Shown one piece after another: positions 53,538-62,024 of a DNA stretch of 64,000 nt; the first letter of the stretch is position 1; every line of letters begins with the position of its first letter. The translations under genes and the position numbers were made by a program. The stretch is taken from the NCBI GenBank assembly GCA_965655795.1, contig CBFHHY010000001.1, positions 1 through 64,000 on the forward strand. The letters run 5' to 3'. This DNA is from TMED14 sp002167805. Its GTDB lineage: Bacteria; Bacteroidota; Bacteroidia; Flavobacteriales; Schleiferiaceae. The notes beneath the pieces are model-generated. The model was not told where the DNA came from. It worked only from the letters and a program-made list of their open reading frames with translations, and did not search any database.

Positions 53538-55637
53538 TTATGCTACGGTTCCCCAACGGATTTTTTGTCTTGAGTATTTGGAAAATTTGAGTTTTAATTT
53601 TTGATTTTCCTGTTTTTTAAGTTCAGGATCGCTAATGACAATTTCCTCAGCTAATTGTCTTGACCACTCAATTAATTTTCCATCCTCAATAATATTAACA
53701 ATTTTATAATTGATCGAACCGCTTTGTCTGGTACCCATAACTTCCCCAGGTCCTCTTAGCTGCATGTCTACATTAGCTATTTCAAAGCCGTCTGTTGTTT
53801 TACACAATGTTTCAATTCTTATTTTCCCATTATCACTGAGTTTATCTTTTGTCATTAATATGCAGTATGACTGTTCTCCACCCCGACCGACTCGACCTCT
53901 TAATTGATGCAATTGAGAAAGTCCAAATTTTTCAGCATTTTCAATAACCATAACACTGGCATTTGGCACGTTAACTCCGACTTCAATAACCGTTGTGGAG
54001 ATCATAATTTGAGTCACGCCGCTTATAAATCTTTCCATTTCATACTTTTTATCCTCAGCTTTCATTTTTCCATGAACGATAGAAATTTGAAATTCTGGTT
54101 TTGGAAAATCTCTTTGAACACTATCAAAACCATCCATTAAGTCTTTTAAATCCAATGTTTCACTTTCTTCAATTAATGGATATACGATATAAACTTGTCG
54201 TCCTTTTTTGATCTCTTTTTTCAAAAACCCCCAAATTTTCAATCGATTATGATCTGTCTGATGTAGAGTTGTTATAGATTTCCTTCCTGGGGGTAATTCG
54301 TCAATAACTGATAGATCCAAATCGCCATATAAACTCATTGCCAAAGTCCTAGGAATAGGAGTTGCAGTCATTACCAAAATATGTGGGGAAGGAGAGTTTT
54401 TATTTTTAATTTTTTCCCTTTGGGCGACACCAAATTTATGCTGCTCATCAATTATTGCAACCCCTAGATTATTGAAAACTACAGAGTCTTCAATCAAAGC
54501 ATGCGTCCCAACTATTATATTAGTTTCTCCAGATACAAGATTTTTGAAAATTTTTTTTCGAGCTGAAGTTTTTACAGACCCTGTTAAGAGACTAATTTTC
54601 AATCCCAATAAATCTGTCCATATTTTTAGACTAGAAAAATGTTGCTGAGCTAAAACCTCAGTTGGGGCCATCATAGCTGCTTGATAATTATTATCTATTG
54701 ACATGAGCATAGCCATAAAAGCTACAAGAGTTTTTCCAGAACCCACATCCCCTTGTATGAGTCTGTTCATATGGTATCCTTTAATTGTGTTTTTACGAAT
54801 TTCTGTGATTACTTTTTTTTGAGCGTTAGTCAATGTGAAGGGAATTATTTTCTCATAAAAATTATGGAAATTGGGTTTAAGCTTCGGAAATAGATGCCCA
54901 CCATCTATGATTTTCTGACTTTTACGTCTGAATGCAAAAACAAGTTGATCTAAAAAAATTTCTTCAAAGGCGAGTCTCTCCCTCGCTAAAGTTAATCGAT
55001 GACTGTTTTTAGGGTAATGCATTTCTTTCAAGGCATCAAATCTCAATGGCCAATTCTTATTATTTGAAATGCCTATTGGGATCCATTCACTATTCGAGAT
55101 TTTTAAATTTCGAATAATTTCCAAAATCAGTTTATTCAATCCCTTACTATTAAGACCTGCTGCTGATAACTTCTCAGTTGAGGAATAGACTGGGTGTAAT
55201 CCAAGAATAAAATTCTTTTCAAATGACTTTACTTTTTCTAATTCAGGATGCGAAATGCTCAATTTGCCTTTGAAATTTGAAATTTTACCAAAAGCTATAA
55301 CCTCATCCCCATGGTTTAGGGACTTATGAATCCATTTTATCCCCTTAAACCAAATTAATTCTAAACTATTATTTCCTGAGGTTAAGGTCGCAGTTAGTCT
55401 TTTTTTATACCCATTTCCAATAAGCCTTATATCGCCTAAAGAGCCTCGAACTTGAATTTCTGATGGGCCTGGAGCTATTTCATCAATATTATAAATTTTG
55501 GATCTATCTACATATCGAAATGGAAAATATTCCAATAAGTCACCAAATGTTCGGAGTCCTAGTTCAGAAGAAAGCAAATCAGCTCGCTGAGGACCAACAC
55601 CTTTAAGGTAGGTTAGAGATGTATCGAGTTCATTCAT
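53538..55637 (-). CDS. recG: ATP-dependent DNA helicase RecG
   Basis: A 699-residue branch-migration helicase that remodels stalled forks and Holliday junctions. The N-terminal wedge/OB domain (to about 245) precedes Walker A GDVGSGKTLVA, DEQH in IIDEQHKFGVAQR, MTATPIPRTLAM, and the C-terminal QLRGRVGRGGEQSYC and TTDGFEIANVDMQLRGPGE motifs. The ATG at 55637 is chosen because the possible upstream TTG (55649) overlaps a perfect -7 box. Convergent and divergent neighbours are unrelated. Confidence 0.95.
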   Translation of the reverse strand: MNELDTSLTYLKGVGPQRADLLSSELGLRTFGDLLEYFPFRYVDRSKIYNIDEIAPGPSEIQVRGSLGDIRLIGNGYKKRLTATLTSGNNSLELIWFKGIKWIHKSLNHGDEVIAFGKISNFKGKLSISHPELEKVKSFEKNFILGLHPVYSSTEKLSAAGLNSKGLNKLILEIIRNLKISNSEWIPIGISNNKNWPLRFDALKEMHYPKNSHRLTLARERLAFEEIFLDQLVFAFRRKSQKIIDGGHLFPKLKPNFHNFYEKIIPFTLTNAQKKVITEIRKNTIKGYHMNRLIQGDVGSGKTLVAFMAMLMSIDNNYQAAMMAPTEVLAQQHFSSLKIWTDLLGLKISLLTGSVKTSARKKIFKNLVSGETNIIVGTHALIEDSVVFNNLGVAIIDEQHKFGVAQREKIKNKNSPSPHILVMTATPIPRTLAMSLYGDLDLSVIDELPPGRKSITTLHQTDHNRLKIWGFLKKEIKKGRQVYIVYPLIEESETLDLKDLMDGFDSVQRDFPKPEFQISIVHGKMKAEDKKYEMERFISGVTQIMISTTVIEVGVNVPNASVMVIENAEKFGLSQLHQLRGRVGRGGEQSYCILMTKDKLSDNGKIRIETLCKTTDGFEIANVDMQLRGPGEVMGTRQSGSINYKIVNIIEDGKLIEWSRQLAEEIVISDPELKKQENQKLKLKFSKYSRQKIRWGTVA

Positions 55638-55646
55638 AGGAATATT

Positions 55647-55654
55647 CAAAAATA
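55647..55654 (-). promoter_or_regulatory. TAnnTTTG -7 box of recG
   Basis: TATTTTTG on the minus strand, a perfect -7 consensus, nine bases before the recG ATG at 55637. It covers a possible in-frame TTG start and so argues against that longer reading. Confidence 0.5.
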
Positions 55655-55674
55655 GGGTTAACTTATGAGCTTAA

Positions 55675-56997
55675 ATGGAATCTCGAGAAATACGATTAGC
55701 AGAATTTGTTTTTTTTATAGTAGACGCAGTCTTACTGATGTCATCTTTCCTTATTTGGGCTTTATTTCGTTTTGGCAATCTCGCGGTTGAAAATCCGCTT
55801 TATTTTGATCAATATTTAATATTATTCAGTTTAGTCTTTTTTCTTTGGTTTGGCTTATCAATTTTTTTTAAAACTCATCAACTTGACGTTGGTGTTGAAA
55901 TCAGAAAAGTTCTGAGTAGTTTTTACAGATTGGTTTTTGCGAAATTATCATTGATTGCAATAATTGTGCTTACTCTAAAGACATCCGTTTATTATTCCCG
56001 AATTTTTTTGTTTTTATTTTTCATGACTTATTTAATCTCTGGAACGATTCTCAGGTTTATTTGGATTCGTCTATCTCGAATTTATTATCGAAATACAGAG
56101 TCTGTAAAAACAATTATTACTGTTGGAAAGGGAAAGAGATGGAATCGTTTGAGCGCTGAGCTAAGCAGACACCCAGAGTACGGTTATCGAATTATTCACC
56201 AATTAGAGAGCTTGAAGGATTTGGATACTGAGTTCCAGGAGTTTGATGAATTATGGGTTTTACCTGAAGATATGATCTCCGCGAAATCGGTTGCGGATAA
56301 ATTAGGTATTAGGTTACGCTTGGTCCCTGATTTGGGGAGTTTAGGAGCAAATAGAACTCGTTTAGTTTCTTTTGGAAATATTCCAATTATTGAGATACGG
56401 CCAGAGCCTTTGAGTTTTTTTCTTTCTTCTTTTATTAAAAGATCAATGGATATAATTCTATCTTTTATTGGAATGATATTTATTTTAACATGGCTTACTC
56501 CCATATTTGGTGCCTTAATAAAGTTAAATTCCTGGGGTCCTATTTTTTACTCACAAAAAAGAATTGGCTCGGATGGCCATAAATTTAGAATCTGGAAGTA
56601 CCGGAGCATGTACTCTAATTCTGATCAGAATACTCAGGCTAAAAAAATCGATGATCGTATTACTCTTATTGGTCGATTTTTAAGGAGGTTTCATTTAGAT
56701 GAACTCCCTCAGTTATGGAATGTATTCATTGGTGATATGAGTTTAGTAGGGCCGAGACCTCATATGATTTCTGACCATAGTGAATATGCGAGAGCTATTA
56801 ATAATTATGGAATAAGACATTGGGTAAAGCCAGGAATGACAGGACTAGCCCAGGCAAGAGGTCTTTCAGGATCAAAGGATATAGACTTGATGAATCAAAG
56901 AATTCAAGCCGATATCTATTACATCGAGAATTGGTCTTTCCTTTTGGATTTTAAAATCATTCTTTCCACTCTTTTAGGTCAAAAAAAATGGGTTTAG
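55675..56997 (+). CDS. polyprenyl-phosphate sugar-1-phosphate transferase (WbaP/WcaJ-like)
   Basis: A 440-residue initiating glycosyltransferase that loads a hexose-1-phosphate onto undecaprenyl phosphate to begin an exopolysaccharide or O-antigen-type repeat. Four N-terminal transmembrane segments (about 10-130) and a central CoA-binding-like region precede the catalytic domain with KRSMDIILSFIGM (near 255), the FYSQKRIGSDGHKFRIWKYRSM motif (in parts), DELPQLWNVFIGDMSLVGPR near 340-360, and GMTGLAQARG. It is convergent with the fused glycosyltransferase gene, one base apart. Confidence 0.92.
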   Translation: MESREIRLAEFVFFIVDAVLLMSSFLIWALFRFGNLAVENPLYFDQYLILFSLVFFLWFGLSIFFKTHQLDVGVEIRKVLSSFYRLVFAKLSLIAIIVLTLKTSVYYSRIFLFLFFMTYLISGTILRFIWIRLSRIYYRNTESVKTIITVGKGKRWNRLSAELSRHPEYGYRIIHQLESLKDLDTEFQEFDELWVLPEDMISAKSVADKLGIRLRLVPDLGSLGANRTRLVSFGNIPIIEIRPEPLSFFLSSFIKRSMDIILSFIGMIFILTWLTPIFGALIKLNSWGPIFYSQKRIGSDGHKFRIWKYRSMYSNSDQNTQAKKIDDRITLIGRFLRRFHLDELPQLWNVFIGDMSLVGPRPHMISDHSEYARAINNYGIRHWVKPGMTGLAQARGLSGSKDIDLMNQRIQADIYYIENWSFLLDFKIILSTLLGQKKWV

Positions 56998-56998
56998 T

Positions 56999-59170
56999 TT
57001 AATAGGTTCTCTCTACTAATTTTCTAGAAATAACATAATATTGATCGCTAACCTCTTCCCATCGATAGTGCTTGAGTTTATCTTCCCATTTTTGACTAAT
57101 TGAATTTTTGTTTAGCCAAAAGTTTTTTATTGATGGGGTTCCCAATTCAAAATATGCACCCTCATTTTCCATTACCGAGCGATTGAAAATATTATCATGA
57201 GCTATGATTTTGCAATTGGCAGCCATGGCTTGAAGAAGTCCTGGATTTGTCCCACCGACACTATGACCATGAACATATATGCCTGAACCTTGTCTTAATG
57301 AATTCATGATTTTTTGATCATATTGACTTTCAATCTTTATCAAGTTCGAATTCCCTTGATACATCTTAGAAATCATTTTTCCATACGCGGTAGACCAATT
57401 TCCTACAATTACAATTTTGGTAATGGAAATCAATTCACCTATAACTTCAATAATATGATTTTCTGGAACTAATCTTGAAATCATTAATGCGTACTCTGAT
57501 TTTTTTAACTTGTATTTATTAAGAATTTCAAAAAAATCCTTCTCAACTAATGATAGGGGTCTGTTTGCTCCATAAGAGATTTCATAAATAGGACGTTTAT
57601 AATTTTCTTTAGAGTATTTTGTTATGCCTGGATTATCAGAAATAATTAATTGAGAATATTTTGCAGCACACCACTCAGAAAATTTCAGGTATTTCCGTAC
57701 TAAAGAGCTGTATTTTCCACGTTTCCATTCAAGCCCATCTAAATGTACTGCAACTGGATTATTAAAAACCCATTTTTGAATGGAAATTATAATCCCTGAG
57801 CTAGTGGTACCAAGGGTTATATGTGCATCTGGCTTAAATCGATTAATTGACCAAATACTTGCCCAATCGTATATGATCTGAGAAAATGATCCAAATAATT
57901 TAGCGGGATCCCAATGAAATTTTCTGATTACCCCTGGATATAAATATTTTCTGTCTGGATGGTTTGAGGAAGTTGAAACCCAAATTCGATTTCCGGACTT
58001 AGAGAGTTTACGTGATACTTGATCAACTAACTCTTCATAGCCACCATATTTATTAGGCATACCTCTTGACCCACTGAAGGCTATAATTAATGTTTTATTC
58101 TCATATAATTTTTCTAAATTTTCAGCTGCCTTTCTCCAAGAATATTTATTCAGGTTCGACGTCTTTTTTGGATTTTCTAATGCCATTAAAACTGCTTTTT
58201 TAATACCCTTTGCATCTGGTGAGCAAACAAAAGTATCATCCTTCAATTCTTCAGAGCTTTCTGCATTTTTTGATAGAATTACTTGGCATTCAGAGTTTAG
58301 CCCTTCGATAGAGGTTAATCCAAAAGTTTCGAATAAAGAGGGGATAATGATTGCAAAATTAGAGGACATTAAAGCAGATAATTTTTCATTTTCAATGGCT
58401 TCATTATAATTAATGATAGCACCTTGTTTTCTCGCTTCTTTTATTTTTTTAAATAATAGTCGAATATATTTTTTGTGATTTATTCCTTTACTGCCCACGA
58501 TTGTAAGGGGTTCTTTAAATCCGACTTTACTCAGTGAAATCCATGCATTTACAGCTTCAATTTGATTCTTAATTCCCTCTAATCTTCCTAATATTAGAAA
58601 TCCTTTACGAGATTTTTGAGGAATTGGAGTTATATGCTCAACGCCTGGAGATATAACTTGGACACTATTACCTAAGCCAGTGAGCTCTTTTATTCTATTA
58701 CATTCTTTTAAAGTTGTACTCACTATTAAATCTGCTGTCCATGCGAATTTCATCAATGGGTTATTCATAAAAACCAATCTAAACCCTGGTAATCTATCCC
58801 CACTGAAAATTCCTCGTAGATTCATTTTTAAATACTCCCTAATATTATTAGGGATATATTTCCAAAAGAAATTTCTTTTTCTTTCGTATTGAGAATAATC
58901 AACAAACACAGAGGATATTACCCATTTTATGCTCGGATATTTTTTCCGAATTCTATAACAGGGGTATTGATCCGCAAATCTTCCTATGTTTATAGAGTGT
59001 ATTACATTCCAACTAGAATCTTTTATTTCTTGGTATAAAACCTTTGATGATAATACAAGCTTAACAAAATGACCACGAGCTTTTAATTCTTTTATTGTTT
59101 GTTGTACTTGTATAGTATCTCCTCCTGGTTGATCCAATAGTGTTTTTCGTGCAAAGAATATGATATTCAC
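56999..59170 (-). CDS. two-domain glycosyltransferase: GT4 + DUF1972
   Basis: A 723-residue fusion. Residues 1-350 form a GT-B family 4 transferase starting MNIIFFARKTL with GGDTIQVQQT and the donor-site segment SLFETFGLTSIEGLN near 285. Residues from about 356 form a second GT with SGSRGMPNKYGGYEE, the DUF1972 signature of rhamnosyltransferases such as WchF, and its own donor-site region GHSVGGTNPGLLQAMAANC near 640. The frame is continuous across the junction (near 58,100). It probably adds two successive sugars after the adjacent initiating transferase. The start codon is GTG, four bases after a near-consensus -7 box. Confidence 0.85.
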   Translation of the reverse strand: MNIIFFARKTLLDQPGGDTIQVQQTIKELKARGHFVKLVLSSKVLYQEIKDSSWNVIHSINIGRFADQYPCYRIRKKYPSIKWVISSVFVDYSQYERKRNFFWKYIPNNIREYLKMNLRGIFSGDRLPGFRLVFMNNPLMKFAWTADLIVSTTLKECNRIKELTGLGNSVQVISPGVEHITPIPQKSRKGFLILGRLEGIKNQIEAVNAWISLSKVGFKEPLTIVGSKGINHKKYIRLLFKKIKEARKQGAIINYNEAIENEKLSALMSSNFAIIIPSLFETFGLTSIEGLNSECQVILSKNAESSEELKDDTFVCSPDAKGIKKAVLMALENPKKTSNLNKYSWRKAAENLEKLYENKTLIIAFSGSRGMPNKYGGYEELVDQVSRKLSKSGNRIWVSTSSNHPDRKYLYPGVIRKFHWDPAKLFGSFSQIIYDWASIWSINRFKPDAHITLGTTSSGIIISIQKWVFNNPVAVHLDGLEWKRGKYSSLVRKYLKFSEWCAAKYSQLIISDNPGITKYSKENYKRPIYEISYGANRPLSLVEKDFFEILNKYKLKKSEYALMISRLVPENHIIEVIGELISITKIVIVGNWSTAYGKMISKMYQGNSNLIKIESQYDQKIMNSLRQGSGIYVHGHSVGGTNPGLLQAMAANCKIIAHDNIFNRSVMENEGAYFELGTPSIKNFWLNKNSISQKWEDKLKHYRWEEVSDQYYVISRKLVERTY

Positions 59171-59174
59171 ACAA

Positions 59175-59182
59175 TAAATGTA
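59175..59182 (-). promoter_or_regulatory. possible -7 box of the fused glycosyltransferase gene (one mismatch)
   Basis: TACATTTA on the minus strand differs from TAnnTTTG at the last base and lies four bases before the GTG start (59168-59170). The identical spacing to the perfect boxes at tgt, ddl and pyrE is the reason for listing it. Confidence 0.35.
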
Positions 59183-59233
59183 CTGCTCTTAGATTGTACC
59201 TTAGACCTAAATAAACATTTAAATGATTTTGAA

Positions 59234-59467
59234 ATGGCAATTCCAAAATTTTTAGTTGGAGACAATACTGATCAGCCTGAAAATGTATACATTATTCATA
59301 CTGAGTATCCAAGATTTGTAATAGACTTAGATACTGATGATGTGGAATGGTTAGATCAAATTGAAGGAGAAGATGAAACTGAATTAACAGACGAAATGAA
59401 TCGTCTTCTCAGTGAAGCAAACACCTTTTATATGAGAGAGGTTGACCGTTATGAGTCGATGGATTAA
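59234..59467 (+). CDS. small acidic protein of unknown function
   Basis: A 77-residue highly acidic protein (22 Asp/Glu against 5 Lys/Arg) without cysteines or a signal peptide. I recognise it as resembling short uncharacterised proteins of Bacteroidota, but no function is known. The pattern VIDLDTDDVEWLDQIEGEDE in the middle may be a helical or metal/protein-binding surface. Its TAA overlaps the ATG of the MATE transporter gene (TAATG at 59465-59469), implying translational coupling. Confidence 0.72.
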   Translation: MAIPKFLVGDNTDQPENVYIIHTEYPRFVIDLDTDDVEWLDQIEGEDETELTDEMNRLLSEANTFYMREVDRYESMD

Positions 59468-60801
59468 TGTTTAAATCTTTTCAATGGAAAAGGAATATTC
59501 CATTAGCAACACCTGTTATTATTGGGCAACTTGGACATATAGTTACATCAATTGCGGATTCAGTGATGGTAGGTCAACTTGGTGTCATACCTCTTGCTGC
59601 AGTATCTCTTGTTAGCTCTGTAACTTCAGTTCCTTTGGTTTTTGGAGTGGGTATAGCTTATGGTTTAACTCCCATGGTAGCAAAGGCGGCGGGACAAAAA
59701 AGATGGACAAAAGCATATAGATTATTGAAGAATTCCACTTTACTAAATGTCTTTTCATCCGTTTTTATGCTTGTGTTTGCATGGGTTCTATTTATTGTTG
59801 TTTCCAAAACTGGTCAGTCGCAAGATGTAATAATAGAAAGCAGAGTTTATTTAAAGCTGATAATAATTTCTTATATCCCATTCATGATTTTTCTCTCGGG
59901 AAAACAATATTTGGAGGGCTTAGGGAATACAAAAACTCCCATGAAAATAAGTTTAATAGGAAATTTATTAAATGTTTTTCTTAATAGTTTATTAATATTT
60001 GGATTATTTTTTTTACCACCATTTGGAATAATAGGTGCAGGTATCGCAACGATTTTAGCACGAATTTGGATGGCAATTCATGTATGGTTTTTTGTTTTAA
60101 AAAAGGATAGAGGTGATTCGGAGATTCAAACTGATATAGGGTTTTCCTATACGATTGTCAGGTCTCTTATAAAAATAGGCTTACCATCGGGTTTACAATA
60201 TGTCTTTGAAGTAAGCGCATTTGCTGCAAGTGCATGGATTATTGGAACCTACGGCCCTATTCAATTAGCAGCTCATCAAATCGCAATTAACCTTGCTTCA
60301 ATATCGTGGATGGCTGCGACAGGTTTTGGTGCAGCGGGGACAATAAGAATTGGTCAACTATTAGGAGCGAAAAAAGGAGAAGAGGCGTTTAATGCGGGAA
60401 AGAGCTTATTTTATCTAACTTTTACTTTAATGACGATTACGGGAATCCTATTTTACTCTTTAAGAAATTTTCTACCTTCTTTTTATACAGATGATTTACA
60501 AGTGATTTCTGCAGCTTCTTCTCTGCTTATTATCGCAACATTTTTTCAAGTTAGTGATGGGCTTCAAGCTACGGCGCTAGGTGTTTTACGTGGGATACAA
60601 GATGTAAAAATCCCAACGGTAATATCCTTTGTTTCTTATTTCATTATTGCCTTACCTCTTGAATGGCTTTTCGGCACCTACTGCGGATTAGGTTCATTTG
60701 GAGTTTGGATAGCTCTTGCAATTGGTTTGACAATTAGCGCTATTCTACTGACAAAAAGATTTTATCATAAGTTCAATGAACTAGAAATTAAGAATACTTA
60801 G
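59467..60801 (+). CDS. MATE family efflux transporter
   Basis: A 444-residue membrane protein with about twelve transmembrane helices in two halves. The N-terminal LATPVIIGQLGHIVTSIADSVMVGQLG (in parts, residues 9-35) and its repeat-half counterpart GLPSGLQYVFEVSAFAASAW (near 240) are typical of MATE (NorM-like) antiporters that expel drugs or metabolites using Na+ or H+. The substrate is unknown. It overlaps the small acidic gene by one base and the convergent response regulator by 14 bases. Confidence 0.93.
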   Translation: MFKSFQWKRNIPLATPVIIGQLGHIVTSIADSVMVGQLGVIPLAAVSLVSSVTSVPLVFGVGIAYGLTPMVAKAAGQKRWTKAYRLLKNSTLLNVFSSVFMLVFAWVLFIVVSKTGQSQDVIIESRVYLKLIIISYIPFMIFLSGKQYLEGLGNTKTPMKISLIGNLLNVFLNSLLIFGLFFLPPFGIIGAGIATILARIWMAIHVWFFVLKKDRGDSEIQTDIGFSYTIVRSLIKIGLPSGLQYVFEVSAFAASAWIIGTYGPIQLAAHQIAINLASISWMAATGFGAAGTIRIGQLLGAKKGEEAFNAGKSLFYLTFTLMTITGILFYSLRNFLPSFYTDDLQVISAASSLLIIATFFQVSDGLQATALGVLRGIQDVKIPTVISFVSYFIIALPLEWLFGTYCGLGSFGVWIALAIGLTISAILLTKRFYHKFNELEIKNT

Positions 60802-61942
60802 AGGCTTCCTCGAGAAGCACTGGATTTGATCCGAGAATATGAAGTCGTTCAACGACATTTCTTAATTCACGGACATTACCCGTCCAATCTGCAGATTTTA
60901 AATGATCTATGGCTTCTTGGGTAAAGGTTTTTGGAGGAAAACCTTGGTCTGTTAAATTATTTAAGAAATGATCAATGAGTTCAGGAATATCTTGCTTTCG
61001 GCTGTTTAAAGAGGGAACATCGATTACAATAACACTAAGCCGATGGTATAAATCTTCTCTAAATCGTCCTTCCTCAATTTCTTTCTTTAAATTTTTATTT
61101 GTCGCTGCAATAATTCTGACATCGACAGGGATTGATTTTCCTGAACCCACTGGAGTTATACGATTTTCTTGAAGTGCTCGTAAAACTTTTGCCTGAGCTG
61201 ATAAGCTCATATCTCCAATTTCATCTAAAAATAGAGTTCCCCCATTCGCGAGTTCAAATTTACCCTTGCGGTCTTTTATTGCAGATGTGAAAGATCCTTT
61301 TATATGACCGAATAATTCCGATTCGATTAATTCTGATGGTATTGCTGCACAATTAACTTCAATGAAATATTGTTTTGATCTCGCACTAAGCTGATGTAGT
61401 TGATTGGCAACTATTTCTTTACCTGAACCATTTGGTCCATTTATCAGAACTCTCGCATCCGTTGGAGCTACTTTCTTAATAATACTTCTGACGTTTTCCA
61501 ATGATTTTGATTTCCCGATCATTGCGAATTTATTATCAACTTTCTTTCTAAGTCTTTTATTCTCGTGCAAAAGAGTTTTTCTATCTATTGCTTGTCGGAT
61601 TGTAGTTACAAGACGATTTAAATCGGGGGGCTTGGCAATATAGTCATACGCTCCTCTTTTTATGCAGGCAACAGCAGTATCTATATCTCCATGACCTGAA
61701 ATCATTACAGTAGGCGTGTCGCCATATCTTTTCATTATGAATTCTAAAACTTCTATGCCATCTTTTTTTGGCATTTTAATATCGCACAAAACAAGGTCAA
61801 AAGTATTTTCAGTCAATTGATTGAGTCCCATTTCTCCATCTTCAGCTTCAAAAACCTGATGAGACTTATCTTCGTTCATCAGAATATTCCTAAGAACATT
61901 TCTAATTGCCTTTTCATCTTCAATTATCAATATGCGGGCCAT
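60788..61942 (-). CDS. sigma-54-type response regulator lacking GAFTGA and HTH
   Basis: A 384-residue two-domain protein. The receiver (1-120) has acidic residues Glu8/Asp9, phosphoacceptor Asp54 in CDIKMP, and Lys104. The AAA+ domain has Walker A GPNGSGKE (169-176) and Walker B TLFLDEIGD (236-244), with sensor II GNVRELRNVVERL near 355. The sigma-54 contact loop reads GSFTSA at 216-221 in place of GAFTGA, and the protein stops without a Fis-type DNA-binding domain. I recall similar short forms in other Bacteroidota. The cognate kinase is not visible. Classical sigma-54 activation is therefore doubtful. Confidence 0.9.
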   Translation of the reverse strand: MARILIIEDEKAIRNVLRNILMNEDKSHQVFEAEDGEMGLNQLTENTFDLVLCDIKMPKKDGIEVLEFIMKRYGDTPTVMISGHGDIDTAVACIKRGAYDYIAKPPDLNRLVTTIRQAIDRKTLLHENKRLRKKVDNKFAMIGKSKSLENVRSIIKKVAPTDARVLINGPNGSGKEIVANQLHQLSARSKQYFIEVNCAAIPSELIESELFGHIKGSFTSAIKDRKGKFELANGGTLFLDEIGDMSLSAQAKVLRALQENRITPVGSGKSIPVDVRIIAATNKNLKKEIEEGRFREDLYHRLSVIVIDVPSLNSRKQDIPELIDHFLNNLTDQGFPPKTFTQEAIDHLKSADWTGNVRELRNVVERLHILGSNPVLLEEASKYS

Positions 61943-62024
61943 AACTAACTAATATTTCAATGATATTCTGATGATCTCGTAGAGAAAAACGAAACTACAA
62001 TATAGTTTTAAAAATTGATAGCAT

